Both the position numbers and the translations under genes were made by a program. The notes below the pieces were generated by a model. The model had not been told where the DNA came from. It searched no databases and worked only from the letters and a program-made list of their open reading frames with translations. From Paracentrotus lividus (lineage: Eukaryota; Echinodermata; Echinoidea; Camarodonta; Echinidae), in the NCBI GenBank assembly GCA_940671915.1, contig CALNVZ010003434.1, positions 2,133,719 through 2,197,718 of the forward strand: DNA of 64,000 bases, in the 5' to 3' direction. Positions 32,561-44,168 of the stretch are shown here, piece after piece (the stretch's first letter is position 1; each line of letters starts with the position of its first letter).

Positions 32561-33674
32561 TTTTAGAGAAAACAATATATTATATAATTGCATAATTTCC
32601 CATACATGTAGGTTAAGAGGTTATCAATGTGAAGAGAAGAGACAAAGTGGAGTTAAAATAAAGGAACTCTGTAAAGTCCAAAAGTGTACTTTTAGATACA
32701 ATGATACTTTGGCTTATTAATGGTTGGATAGTGTATTTTAGAGATGGAAGTAATGAAGTTGAAAATAATTAAAAACTTGGCAAGATAATTTTTAAGATCA
32801 ATAATGCCAATTTCAAGAGAAATACTTTCCTAGCCTTCATTAAATTACCTTTTACATAAGTCTCAGACACACAGTCAGTTTTAAAATAAATTTAGGTGTG
32901 GAATACAGATTACGGCTCAGAAAGGCAATGATGACATTTGGAGAGAGAAGCAAAACCGTATCAAACCCGTTCCAAACTACGTCTAGCTACGTCTTTATTT
33001 TATGACAAGTACCTTGAGATAAGACCATAGAAGGGTGGTAATCTCACTTCGCGGCGATGCTCCCGGAACTCGAACCTCGATCACGCCAGGACATCACCAG
33101 ATAATTCTTTCTTTTTTTTTTTTTTTCTGTTCGCGAAATATCTAGGAAACATCTCGGATGAGTCCTGCGCCGACGAAAAACATTCATGTGATTCAAAAAC
33201 ATTTCCTATTTTTTGTCATGAGATGTCTTGGAAACTCAGCTCAGGAGACCGTCAGACCTCATTGGTAACGTTTCAACCAACTAGTTTCAAAATCATTTCA
33301 CAAACCCGTCTCAAATTAGCCCTCAAACTAGTTCCAAATCCGTCTTATCCCATCTCATGACACCAATACTTTATCATTGGTTTTCGCGTCAGTTGTCCTT
33401 TTGAAATATAATGTTCAGTCCAAAACTAAACGTCAATTGTGTCGGAAATGTCATTTTTGATGATATACATATGTAATTATTTGTGTCGTTGTGGATTAAT
33501 TCAATAATGCATACCCATTATAAACGAAGCAATTTAGATACAGGCCGTTGTTACGTCTCAAGTGTAACTTTGAAGAGATCTATAGAAAGAATTTAAGCTT
33601 CCTCCGACATAAAACTCGCAGAGCCAATATCAAATTCTAGACCTGCATATGCCTGGTTTAGGATTCTTTACAAA

Positions 33675-33780
33675 TGGTTTGTACAGATCTGATCTCGATG
33701 ACGTCATTCGAGACTACATTTGTACATTAAGACGCACGCTTCACTGACGCTTCATAGAGAAGCGTGCAAACCATCAGCGT
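33675..33780. repeat. CRE palindrome and short hairpin (again at 52916-52992)
   Basis: In B' the 20-bp palindrome CTCGAATGACGTCATTCGAG (52916-52935) contains the full CREB/ATF site TGACGTCA. In B one A is missing. About 25 bp further a hairpin forms from GCACGCTTC and GAAGCGTGC. Regulatory use or a transposon end are both possible. Confidence 0.5.
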
Positions 33781-33865
33781 TGGCATTCTCGTTTTCAAAA
33801 TCCGTACTATTTTGGTGGCGACAGCACACTCCTCCTAGACTCCGTAGTAAGAATACCGGGCCTAG

Positions 33866-34200
33866 AGTATGTCCTCATGGTGCAGTCAAGCAAGCTAATT
33901 GTGTTTGTAAAGACCAGTGAATGAGCACAAGAGTGATGATTTGGTGGAGTCTGGAGTACAGACTTGCTTGATACCTTATGAGGTCAGGGCTGAATGACGC
34001 CCTAGGGGTATGTCCTCATGGTGTATCAAGCAGCTAATTGTGTTTTGTAAGACAAGTGGAATGAGTAACAGAAAGTGAGATTGTCAGAAGTCTGGAGTAC
34101 AACTAGCATTGATGACCTTATGAGTCAGGGCTGATATGACCCCTAGGGGTATGTCACTCAATGGTGCAGTCACAAGCACCCTAATTGTGTTTTTTAAAGA
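33866..34200 (+). repeat. 145-bp tandem repeat, about 2.5 units (again at 53078-53440)
   Basis: TATGTCCTCATGGTG, CAAGCTAATTGTGTTTGTAA, GTCTGGAGTACAGAC, GACCTTATGAGGTCAGGGCT and GACCCCTAGGGG recur. Clean starts in B' are near 53079, 53225 and 53368. CTTATGAG and CCCCTAGGGG are small palindromes within the unit. Copy B has many one-base indels here. Confidence 0.85.
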
Positions 34201-34568
34201 TCAGTGGATTTGTGTAAACAGGAAAAGTAATGAGACAAACAGGCAAGTAAGAGTGATGGAAAGAAAGAGAGAAGGAGAGAGTATGTGTGAGTGAGTCCGT
34301 GAAAGATTGGAGACACAGGGGAAGAGAGAGAGAGGGTAATATCACTGTATAAGTGGTTATTTTCGCTGCAGTTTTATTTTCCACAAATATCGGGAGTCCT
34401 CTCCTACAAAAAATTCCAAATTTGATATCAAGTCTATTCTAACAATGAATGAAATTACAAAAATTGTGAAATTATCCCACTCGCAAATTTCTCAATTAGT
34501 TTTGAAATTCTAAATCTCTGACACAAATATCAGCTTTTATTGTAGCAATACTGGAAGTCCTGTTGTTA

Positions 34569-34569
<1 letters not shown>

Positions 34570-34600
<31 letters not shown>

Positions 34601-34660
34601 GAGAGGAGAGAGAGAGAGAGAGAGAAAGAAAGAGAGAAAAGAGAGTGAGAGAGAGAGTAA
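34570..34660 (+). repeat. GA microsatellite (again at 53774-53858)
   Basis: Nearly pure (GA)n, interrupted in B and longer and purer in B'. Other GA-rich tracts flank it at 34260-34340 and 34794-34804. The Ser/Leu-rich minus-strand frames across it are products of the repeat. Confidence 0.9.
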
Positions 34661-34989
34661 TAAAAGATAAAGAAGTAATGCAACTGGTGATATCAACATA
34701 TAAATTTTAAAAAGGAATCAATGAGTATTACATTTATCTCCAAAGAAAAAAATGAAATACTGTACATGACAATAACAATGATAATGTGATATGAGAGAGA
34801 GAGATAAACTCAGAATTTATCTGCAGAGAACGGGTGAGCATAAAAACCGAGAAAATTAATTTCCTTTGAAAGACTGAAAATAAAGATGGTACACAAAAGG
34901 AGAAGGGGGGCGAGGGTTTACCTTCCCAAAATCTGGACCCAATCAATTAGCAAACGTTGATGAAGTGCGGTTTTGTATCATTTGACATT

Positions 34990-36400
34990 GGGCTTTCTAT
35001 AATTACTGACAAATTGCTGCACTGGCGGTCCGCCAACGGTGGATAAAGCAGGGGCGCACAGGAATACAAGCCCCTAATTTGATTGGCAGAATACTGGATA
35101 GCAATTTATTGGGAATAAATGTCATTACAAGCCCGGTAGGATAGCATTACCCACAGTGAATGAATTATAATAAAGAATCATGTTTAATTGTTTTAATGAA
35201 GGTTAGGCAGCTTCAATGTCCATTTAAAGGCAAAAGACAGTTTTTATTCTACTTGTAAATACGTCTACTCTAAAAATCTGTTGGATATAGCCTACATGTG
35301 GCCTACTGTGTAGATAAGTAAAAAAAAAGATAAAACATTTTAAAGGATGCAATGTCTTTTCTGCGACTGAAGAAGACATAATCATTATGTACACAATAAA
35401 GACTAGAATTTAATAAATATATAGGTACATGTACACGTACCATGTAGGTCTATACACATTAATCAAATTAGTGGTTTAGTTTAGTTTTGCTATTTCTAAA
35501 ATCATATAAAGTGGCTTGCACAATCCACAGACATAAGCATTATGATGACTAATACACTGTTGAGAGGAATCACTCAGCGAAATCGTATGTGACCTTACAT
35601 TAACAGGTGGGGGAGGGGGTAAGAAGGGATTTCTTATTTCTCAAGAGAGTACCTAAGATCCATAATGTACTATAACAATAACCAAGTGAACGCCCACTCA
35701 TTAAAGGCTGATCCATTATTGCTAATGTGTTGTGAAAAATCATTAATTAAGTAGCGGGGCAAGTGGGGCTTGTATTTTCCTAAAGGAGGCCCTGAGATAC
35801 CTTACAAAATTTAATGGTCCACTTGGGTCAAAGTTAAGAAACTGATGGTGTGGCTCTAAATATTAAAATATCAAGAATTGCCATTTCGCCATTACCTAAA
35901 GTCTCTGCCATAAGGCATATCAGCTGGCATGGTTTAATTAGCATTAATGACTTAAGTAAAGATTATTTCAAACAAGGGAAAGCTTTAAAAAACTCATGGA
36001 TTTTGTGTATCATAGCATGTATATTCATAGTCTAATTCCTCCTGAATACTGATTTGAAGATGATATATAAATATTCTCTGGGCCTTGAGCAAAGTATCAC
36101 GGGAATATATCATATCTATGTCCCCATTTCACAATAAGGACGTACTACTGTAGTCCTAAACAACATAACAATTCCTTTTGATTTAGTAGCTGAAGATGTA
36201 CATGAAGTAATACAATTATTTTTTTTAAAAAACGACAAGTAAACATGACCAACATTTAACCTACCATGAATAGAGAAACTTTCAAGGTTTTAGAATTTAA
36301 TGTATGAAATCGGAGGAGGAAAGAAGATTGTCTGAAATAAAGCAATGTTCACAATAAAAAAATTAAAAAATAACACCCAAATATTACACTACCTATCTTC
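34990..36400. other. Non-coding DNA, nothing recognised (again at 54200-55550)
   Basis: AT-rich with a G-rich patch near 35608. No exon, RNA gene or transposon end seen. Confidence 0.55.
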
Positions 36401-36419
36401 CAAAATTAGACTCTGTATG

Positions 36420-36760
36420 AAATCTGGCTGGCAGTATGAAATGGGTATAAACCTGCAAACTCTTTTCAGAAACGATATGCCGTTGGGACTTAGGAAGAGT
36501 TGTATAACATCAAGCAGACAATCGCTGTTGACGGCATTTGGTTGCCTCTGGCAGGCATTCCGATGGCTTGTAATGCCAGTGTCATTAAACGGAGAACAGG
36601 GGATTGCGGTACCGCAGGGAAACCCAATTGACGTCTACCGAGGAGATTGGTACTTCAAGACTTCTTATCTATCTTGGGATGAATATCTTAGCTTCTAGTT
36701 TCCATCAGGGATTGAAACTGTGGGGGTACGATGCTTTTGATTGAAAAGACAATCGGCTCA
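36420..36760. promoter_or_regulatory. GC-richer island, candidate regulatory element (again at 55570-55920)
   Basis: A stretch of mixed composition within AT-rich DNA, free of recognisable repeats. It contains the 12-bp palindrome TGCGGTACCGCA at 36605-36616 and GATTGAAAAGACAATCGG. The plus-strand frame to 36698 shows no known protein and is frame-broken in the second copy. Calling it regulatory is only a guess from composition. Confidence 0.2.
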
Positions 36761-37463
36761 TTGAATGAGTTGTCCATTGCCAGAGGCAAGGATGATTAAA
36801 TCATAATATTGTTTGTTGATGAACGCATAAGAAGTCTCTATAAAAAATGAATGTTAAAAATTAAAGAGAACCATAATTCATTCTTTAATTCAATTTATGT
36901 AGCTAGAATGTATGACATCACCCCCTCGACAATTGTTATCAGGCATCAGGTACCATTGCGGAACAGGATTTTAATAATAAATGTAGAGGGGGTGCTGCCA
37001 AAAATTTTCAGATTTTTTATCTGTATGAAGGAAATGCCCTAAAGTCTGGCGACCTAAAACTTGGAACGCTCAATTCAATACAAAGTAAAATAGTATTTAT
37101 CAGATTCTCAATGTTAATTCATTCTATATATTATAATGATCAACGGAGCAAAAAATTTCAAGAATCATTGACAAGAACAGTGTTTTTCAACGATTTTTAG
37201 ACGGGCTTGTCATTTTCGTGTAACAAAATTGGATAGTGCCCATGTCTGCGCATAACTATTTTGCACGAAATCAAGCGTTTGGATTACTATTTTTCCCCCA
37301 TTTTTTTTAGAAATTGTTGAAAATTTGTAGGGTAGCAAAATAAACTTGCTGATAAACGCATTATTAATCAATTATTTTCACAGTTTTTGTATCAAAATGA
37401 AATTGTTTGAGCGTTTCAGACTGGAAGGTTGATAATCAGTCGGGGGTTTTGGTTCTATCAAAT

Positions 37464-37868
37464 TGGATTGAATTGAATTGAATTGAATTTGATCGCGCAT
37501 TTACGTGGGTGCGCATACATAGGCCACTGCGGCAGACTTGGGCACTCTTGCCATATGGTGGGGCGGGTCAGTGAGTGGTTCCAAAATTATAGGGCGGAAA
37601 CATGTATGATTCGTGAAGTTTGCATACAGAACGTAATTTTCTTCTCTTCGTTTGAGCATGTATGTGACTACAGACATAGCAAAGTATAAAGTAAAGCTAA
37701 TGGTAAAATTGTAAATATATCATTTCAAAAATCATTGTTATTGATGAAATGCTGAACAATTGTACATGTATGTAACTTGAAATGATTGTAAACGTCAAAT
37801 TCAGCCGCATGGCTGCAAGGCATTGTTTTTAATAAAGACCATTATTGAATCAAATTACATTGAATTGA
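37464..37868 (+). repeat. Retroposon-like unit bounded by TTGAA runs (again at 56592-56990)
   Basis: It begins with TTGGATTGAATTGAATTGAA and ends with AATAAAGACCATTATTGAAT then ACATTGAATTGAA, a poly(A)-signal-like stretch plus TTGAA-type tail as seen in some SINE/LINE 3' ends. No A/B boxes or reverse transcriptase found. A similar AATAAATCAATTGAATTGAA tail occurs at 58846. Confidence 0.4.
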
Positions 37869-38348
37869 AAATACAGACTATGAAATTGAGGAAATATGAT
37901 GCCTTTACACGGGAATAATGGTATTGCAAATGAAATGTTGAGGAAGCATCCAGAATTCAAATAGCACTCTCCATGTCCTTGCAAACTCCATAATTGCATC
38001 TCTTTAAAATGAGAAGAGATAGCAATTGTTGCTTTTGAGCATCATCTCTGTTTCCAGAATAAAATACTCTTAAACCTTGACACGATGCCTGGATATGTAG
38101 GCATCATAACTCAGGCAGTTCTTAAGTGACGCCTCTTAATAATCACATCTCATGAGGAATCTTATAATGGATAAACTGACAGCACATCTTTAGCTCTATT
38201 ACTCCATCTCCTTGACTCCCTAGATCCTGAGCATGAATTACAAAGTCTTAGAGAGAGAATGCTGGAGGATTAACATATTGTTTAGAATAGAGCTTGTTCA
38301 GACTGTAGAAATGTTAACAAGGAGGATGCTAGATGAAAAGCATGAGAG

Positions 38349-38372
38349 AAAAAAAAAAAAAAAAAAAAAAAA
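38349..38372 (+). repeat. Poly-A run absent from the second copy
   Basis: About 24 A bases follow CATGAGAG. At the matching place in B' (near 57466) the sequence reads AAGCATGAGACAATCTTAG with no run. This is one of the larger differences between the copies and could be a real polymorphism or an assembly artefact. Confidence 0.7.
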
Positions 38373-38659
38373 ACAATCTTAGAAACAGAGATGCTAAGAT
38401 AAATTGGTCTTGAGATAAAGCTTGTTGACACTGTAGAATAGTGTAGCAAGAGAGATGTTGAATATGAAAAGTTAAATATTTAGAAAGTAAGGCAGAGAAT
38501 GCTATGGGATTACAAGAATGGTTTTGAAATAAAGCTTGTTCATATGCAGAAGTTTTGCAAGGTGGATGGTTGGATGAGAAAGTTTATAATAGTTGAGAAA
38601 GTCTTAGAGCAGGGAAGTAGATCTTACAATGAATCTTGAGATAAAGTTTGTTCACATTT

Positions 38660-39338
38660 GGTGGATCACACCTACCGAATCAGGAAAAATTCTCAGTAAT
38701 TTACAAGAACTGTTCAATCACCAAAATACCGGTAAAATTGTGCTTTGTTTTCAAACACCTGCCAACCGTGTTTTTCCAGGAAAATAACCCGAAGTTATAA
38801 ACAAGGGAAGAAACAAAGAAATACATAAGAAAAGCATGGAAAAGAAGGAAAACAAAGAAATACATAAAGGAACGAAAAGAAAGAAGAAAAACAAGAAATA
38901 TACATACGATACTAGAAAGAAGAAGGAAAAAGCAAAAAATACATAAGAAAGCGGGGAAAGAAGGAAAAAAAGATACATAAGGAACGAGAAGAAAGAGGAA
39001 AACAGAATACATAAGAAAAGCGGGAAAGAAGGAAAAACAAAGAAATACATAAGGAACTGAGAAGAAAGAAGGAAAAAACAAAGAATACATAATAGAAAAG
39101 GGGGAATCAGAAAGTTCCGTAATTTAATGTTCACACTACAAAGTTCCCACGACCCTTGGCGAAACTACGCGTAGTTTTCGACGAAGTACCTACTAATTTA
39201 CGGGAATTTAATCTTCTGGAATATTAAGCGAAGTTTGGTTTTTCACACTTGCAAATTACGCGTAGTTTGTGATCGGGTAAGAATACCCGATCAGAGATTA
39301 CGGGAATTTTCCAGATCGGGCCAGGTGGTGAATCCACC
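38660..39338. mobile_element. MITE with internal 39-bp minisatellite, block B copy
   Basis: Same element as 57756-58444, degraded by small indels. The minus-strand Phe-rich frames at 38701-39134 are split between two frames here. Confidence 0.75.
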
Positions 39339-39339
39339 T

Positions 39340-41640
39340 TTGTAGATTCTTAATAGAAGAACAGTAAAGTCAGCGAAACATTGAAAATTAATAAAATGCT
39401 CCTTGGAATAAATGCTGGTTTCTACTGCAGACATGCTGCAAGGATGCACTTCCACATAAAAGGATATTAGATGAACATGTCAGGCATTCATCTAAATTTC
39501 CCACACTGCACTCCAGGGGTGGGAAGTGGCTATCAGCTACATGGTTTGGTGGATTTTTGTATTTTGAAATTCAGAGCAAAACATGGAGAAATATTAAACA
39601 TCAAAGCTTTTTGAATAGGGCATATGTTCAGGTGTCTTCTGTTGTACAAGCTTCGTAGATATATTATATATATATGAAGGTATCCTTTCATCTGTATTTT
39701 TATCTTATTATGTTCTTCAATATTGTCAACCAATATTTTTATGGATGATAATAGAATCAATTGAAATTTGAAATATATGTTTCAGGTACTATGTACGGTA
39801 GTTTTCATAAATCTACTGTATAAAGTCTGTCAATGTTATGTGGCCATCACCAATAATTATTGCATACACTATTGATGATACCTGGCAGAGGACGATTTGT
39901 AGAACCTACAATGTAGGTGTAAGGTGGTTAGCGTAAAGTAAATGATGTATATGCATGAAAAAAAAGTTCATTTTTTCAGGCATGCAAGGTGCAGGGGGCT
40001 ACACTCTAAGTACATCATGTCAAACGCAAGAATTGCGGTTGCAGAAACGCAAGTGGTGCAAGGAAGCAGCAACCATTTGTGACAATTGATAGCAATACAA
40101 AAGTTATTTTAATAGAATAAGTAATGACTTGTGAGAAGGATTTGTGTGATATAATCTGAGTAATAAAACTAATATGGATGTACAAAGGGTAATTTTCAAG
40201 AGTAAGTGCATATTAACTTGTCAGCAACAAGCCCGCGGGGGAATATTCAACCAGAGAATGTAATGAAAATTTGGAAGATCATTATTTGCGAATACAAACC
40301 CTTTGTCAAAGTCGGCCTTCTATAGCTAGTGAAACAACCTTGCAGCTCATTAATTTTTAAAAGCATACCAAATGATGCAAGTATTTGTACCTGGGGTACC
40401 ACTAAAAATTCTGCCATTTTGTTGAATTATTTAATTTTATTCTTAAGCGCTGTACCCTGGGTCACCAAACTGTTTCCAAAATCATATTCAAATTCTTGAG
40501 TAATTACTATAAATAAGTCAATTTTGTTCCTTTTATTATCATTAGATTATATTTAAAGAAAGGAATTTAATTCTCGCACGATCGTAGGATCATGAAAAAT
40601 GATACTCTGTACGCTATAAATGGACAACAAGAGGGCACTGCACAACGCTGTAACCCCAGGTAACCGACAGTAACCCCAGTGTATGGCGTGGTGCATCATA
40701 TGTTGGGATAAATACAATAAACAACTCTTTTGAATAATTTTGATGAAGAGTGGAGCAAAATTCCCTGTGGAGAAACTTACATGTACATGGACATGAAGGC
40801 TACAATTAGACACAACAAGAAATTGGTTCTAAGCACAAACTCAGAAATATGACAAGACACACACAGAAATCATTCAAGCTTTTGAGAGTTCATACAGTAT
40901 ATATAATGATTGTTTATGAAAGAATTTAAACAACAATTAACAATATAAACGTTTCAGTCCTCTATTCACACCTTGTGATTTCAATTTGTGTTATGACTGA
41001 CAAAGAAGTAAGTTCTGGCAAAATACACATAGCCAAAGATTTTATGGAAGTAATGTCAAAATAGGGTCTGTAGCTAAAGACTACGAGGGTGGTGGATTCT
41101 TCATTTCGACAACAGTCAGCATCCATTTACATAAATCGGCTTTTTCATCTCTAATGGCCAAAAAAACAAAAAAAACAAAAAAAAACAAAAAAGAACCTTG
41201 ACAATGGCAATTTCTACCATTCTAATTGACAAAAAGCGAAAACAGAAATTTTATTATATATTTAGCAAATAAATTACTTCTTCAGTGCAGTCATAAGATA
41301 ATTATAGTAAGTTGTAGGGGGCACAAATAGATTGCATACTTCCATGTACTACTAGATATAATAATTAAATGTTACTACTTTTAATGAACACAAACTGTGA
41401 CCAGTTTACATGTGTCATAATTAATTTAAGTGGGACATTCAGCTGAAATTTCCAAATGTGGTGCTGGCCTTTGAAAATGCAAATTAGGATCTGAAATCAA
41501 CACAAAAGGCTTCCCTTTACATTACAACCAATTATTTAAGTTAAAACATTACGTGATCCAGCTTTCTTATGCTGAATAATGAGCAAACAGGAATTTGGCA
41601 ATGTATGGGATACATGTATGGTGTTTTAAATGCATATTAT
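39340..41640. other. AT-rich non-coding DNA (again at 58445-60729)
   Basis: No gene recognised. An A-rich (CAAAAAA)n patch lies near 41160-41192. Frames differ between the two copies, which argues against coding. Confidence 0.55.
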
Positions 41641-41646
41641 TCTTAA

Positions 41647-42125
41647 AGCTGGTGTATAGTGTTGGGAGAAGGAAAAATTTTTAATTTTGATTCACAGTTA
41701 GATAATATGAAAGCCTGAATCCTATAACTGTAACAAAGAAAGTTATATTACATGGAAATCTCGTTTTAATGTCTTTATTTCACGAAATATTATTAGTATA
41801 AAAAAGATAAGACGGGGACCGACTTCAGCTTTGTGTGCACTAGGCGTTCCACATGGAAACCAATGGGGATCTCTTGTGTGGGTTGATACACACGATCGCT
41901 ACGTCCATTCATGCGGGAAGTTCGGGGGACAGGACACCCAGCAAAGGTCTCAAAACCGTTCAAATTGTGTTTGGATTCAAACATTTCACTGAAATTCACG
42001 CGGAAATCGTGAAAGGAATATCACAAATCTCTCACACATGTCTTTTAGGCGCATGTGACAACAATGAAGACTATATTTAATCGGTTTATGCCATTTTTTT
42101 TTTTACGCAAAACTATACACCAGGT
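41647..42125. mobile_element. TTAA-flanked MITE (family T2), copy 2
   Basis: TTAA (41643-41646), AGCTGGTGTATAGT ... ACTATACACCAGGT, TTAA (42126-42129). Same family as 3078-3556. Confidence 0.85.
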
Positions 42126-42258
42126 TTAATACTAGTTCAAAATTCTGTCTGTTTTTTTTTTGTTGCTAAAGTAATTATCATGGACTACTGCTAACATACA
42201 TGTAGCATATAAAACACAGGTAACTTGGATCTAGTTATTTACTTGAAATGTTGAAGAT

Positions 42259-44168
42259 TTAAGGGGAAGTTCATGCCGCTGGGTTTTAATTGGTTTTAGA
42301 AATGCAGTAAATAAAAGAAAAATATGGTGAAGGTTTGGAGAAAATCGAACCACAAATAAATGAGTTATGAATATTCAAAGTTTTAATTTTGTGAGTCACG
42401 TGCGAGCAGTTCTTCTATGTGGCAATTCCACAGAAATGCGGACAAGGGTGCCAGAAATCAAAAATGATATTTGTTAAAATAATTTTGATTTTAAAAAAAA
42501 TACATGGTTGAAGTTTTAAAGAATCAATAAAAATTTTACCGATGGCGGCCATTTCAACCTTCTAAACAAATGGCCGAAGTATCACAATAGATTTTGGGTA
42601 TGAAAAGGTATAATTTAGCAAAAATCATTTTCATTTTCCCAACTAAAACTTTTCTGTCAGATAATCTTTCACATGGATAAAGTTGTTTGAAAAGACACTT
42701 TTATCAAACTGTATTTCCAAAAAATTTGGTTTAATTGTGACTTTGGTAAAAAACTTGAGATTTAAATTCCCTCATTTTGGGATGTAACGTCAGTTACCGA
42801 AAACCATGAACTTGTTTATTTTTTTCCCAACGAAGAAAAGTATCAACTATGGGCCAATTAAGATTTCTAATGTATGACTGCATCTCATTATTATCAAATA
42901 GCAAAGCTATGGATATTCAACATACAATCAAGTCAAAATCGACAGGATGATTTGTGTAACGTCGTTACCATGACCTAGTGTAACGTTTCAGTTTACCATG
43001 ATGCATTATCGTTTCTTTAAAAAAAAATAACAATTTGGACACCTGTATGTATCTGAAGTAATTACATTGTTTAAACTAATCATCTCGCTTATAAAATGCT
43101 GTATGTGTCAATGGTACTTCTTCTTTTAATGATTTAAGAGTTGGGACAAAGCCATGTCGTGTACATATTCATATAGGCCTAAGCCCTCCAAATCTACTTT
43201 AGATTTTCAGTAATTATCTATTGATGTGTCAGGATCCATTGCTATATATAATTCTGTATTTGGAATATGAGCACAAGTTGATGTTATGAAAATGTAAAAT
43301 ACAATTTTTGGTTGTATTAAAAAACTTCTCTCTGTATTTTTTATAATTTATATATTTACATAAATGAAGAAGAAAAAAGAAAAAAAAAAGTTATGATCAA
43401 AGCTCCTTACATGTATGTCTGTGCATCTGCTAGATGTACGATTTTTTTGATTAGAAGCAAAAAGCATACAGACAAAACACTTTACTTTGACAGGCTTTCA
43501 TTTTGATGCCAAAAGACTAACAGCAATTTTTCCCAAAACAAAATTTCAATAACCCAGCTTTGAAATTAGTTTTTATTACTACTGATCATAACATTGACAA
43601 AATGAGTTAAATGGAAATCACTGTTCATACATTAAGTTTGAATTGAGGAAGAACTGTTTAAAATGAATTTTCAAAAAGGTGATAACAATTCCACCTAAGA
43701 ATTGTTGTGTGCTGTAAGATTTTAGGAATCAAGAAATGATAACTGAAACCCAATTCTGCCCAAGATTCACATGCACTACACAACAATACATGTGTGGGAC
43801 ATCTACGTGTTTAATCATTCAAAAAACCATTTTTAAGAGTTACTGATATCTTAATAGTAACATATTCCAATATATAAAGTGATGGAATAGTACAACTGTA
43901 GTAAGAAATAAAATTTTTCAAAATATTCTGTCAAACCTATAGGAAATGTATAGTGTACAACTGTCATGTTCACATGAAAGTTCTTAGCAAATAATAGGGA
44001 AAATGATTACTTCTTCTTATTTGGCCAATCTGTTGCCTAGAACACAGGTATGATATCATATCAAACACATAATTCTAAAGGCAGGAAAACAAAATATTTT
44101 GATCCGATTCAAATTGGGATTTTAACAATGTGTAAAGTCTATGGAAGATGTAAGGGTAACGTCAGTTA
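42259..44168. mobile_element. Large TTAA element, truncated at the block B/B' junction
   Basis: It starts at TTAA (42259) followed by GGGGAAGTTC and is collinear with 61338-63217. It stops inside a GTAACGTCAGTTAC motif where block B ends. The last 1.3 kb is noisier than in B'; motif copies near 42957 and 42985 are damaged. Confidence 0.8.

Larger units (their letters stand above)
24918..44168. other. Block B: first copy of a 19.2-kb duplicated segment
   Basis: This block is collinear with 44169-63217. It starts at ACATAATTGTGAGCAC and ends at GTAACGTCAGTTA inside a TTAA element that is complete only in B'. If the SPPL3 reading is right it lies in intron 1 or upstream of the gene. Confidence 0.9.

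Noticed and set aside
33055-33090. Possible tRNA or tRNA-derived SINE: GGTTCGAGTTCC (B-box-like) on the minus strand
   Set aside because: Flanking bases do not form a T stem, and no A box or cloverleaf is present upstream.
36345-36698. 117-codon plus-strand frame in a GC-richer island
   Set aside because: No recognisable protein and several frameshifts in the second copy; kept only as a weak regulatory candidate.
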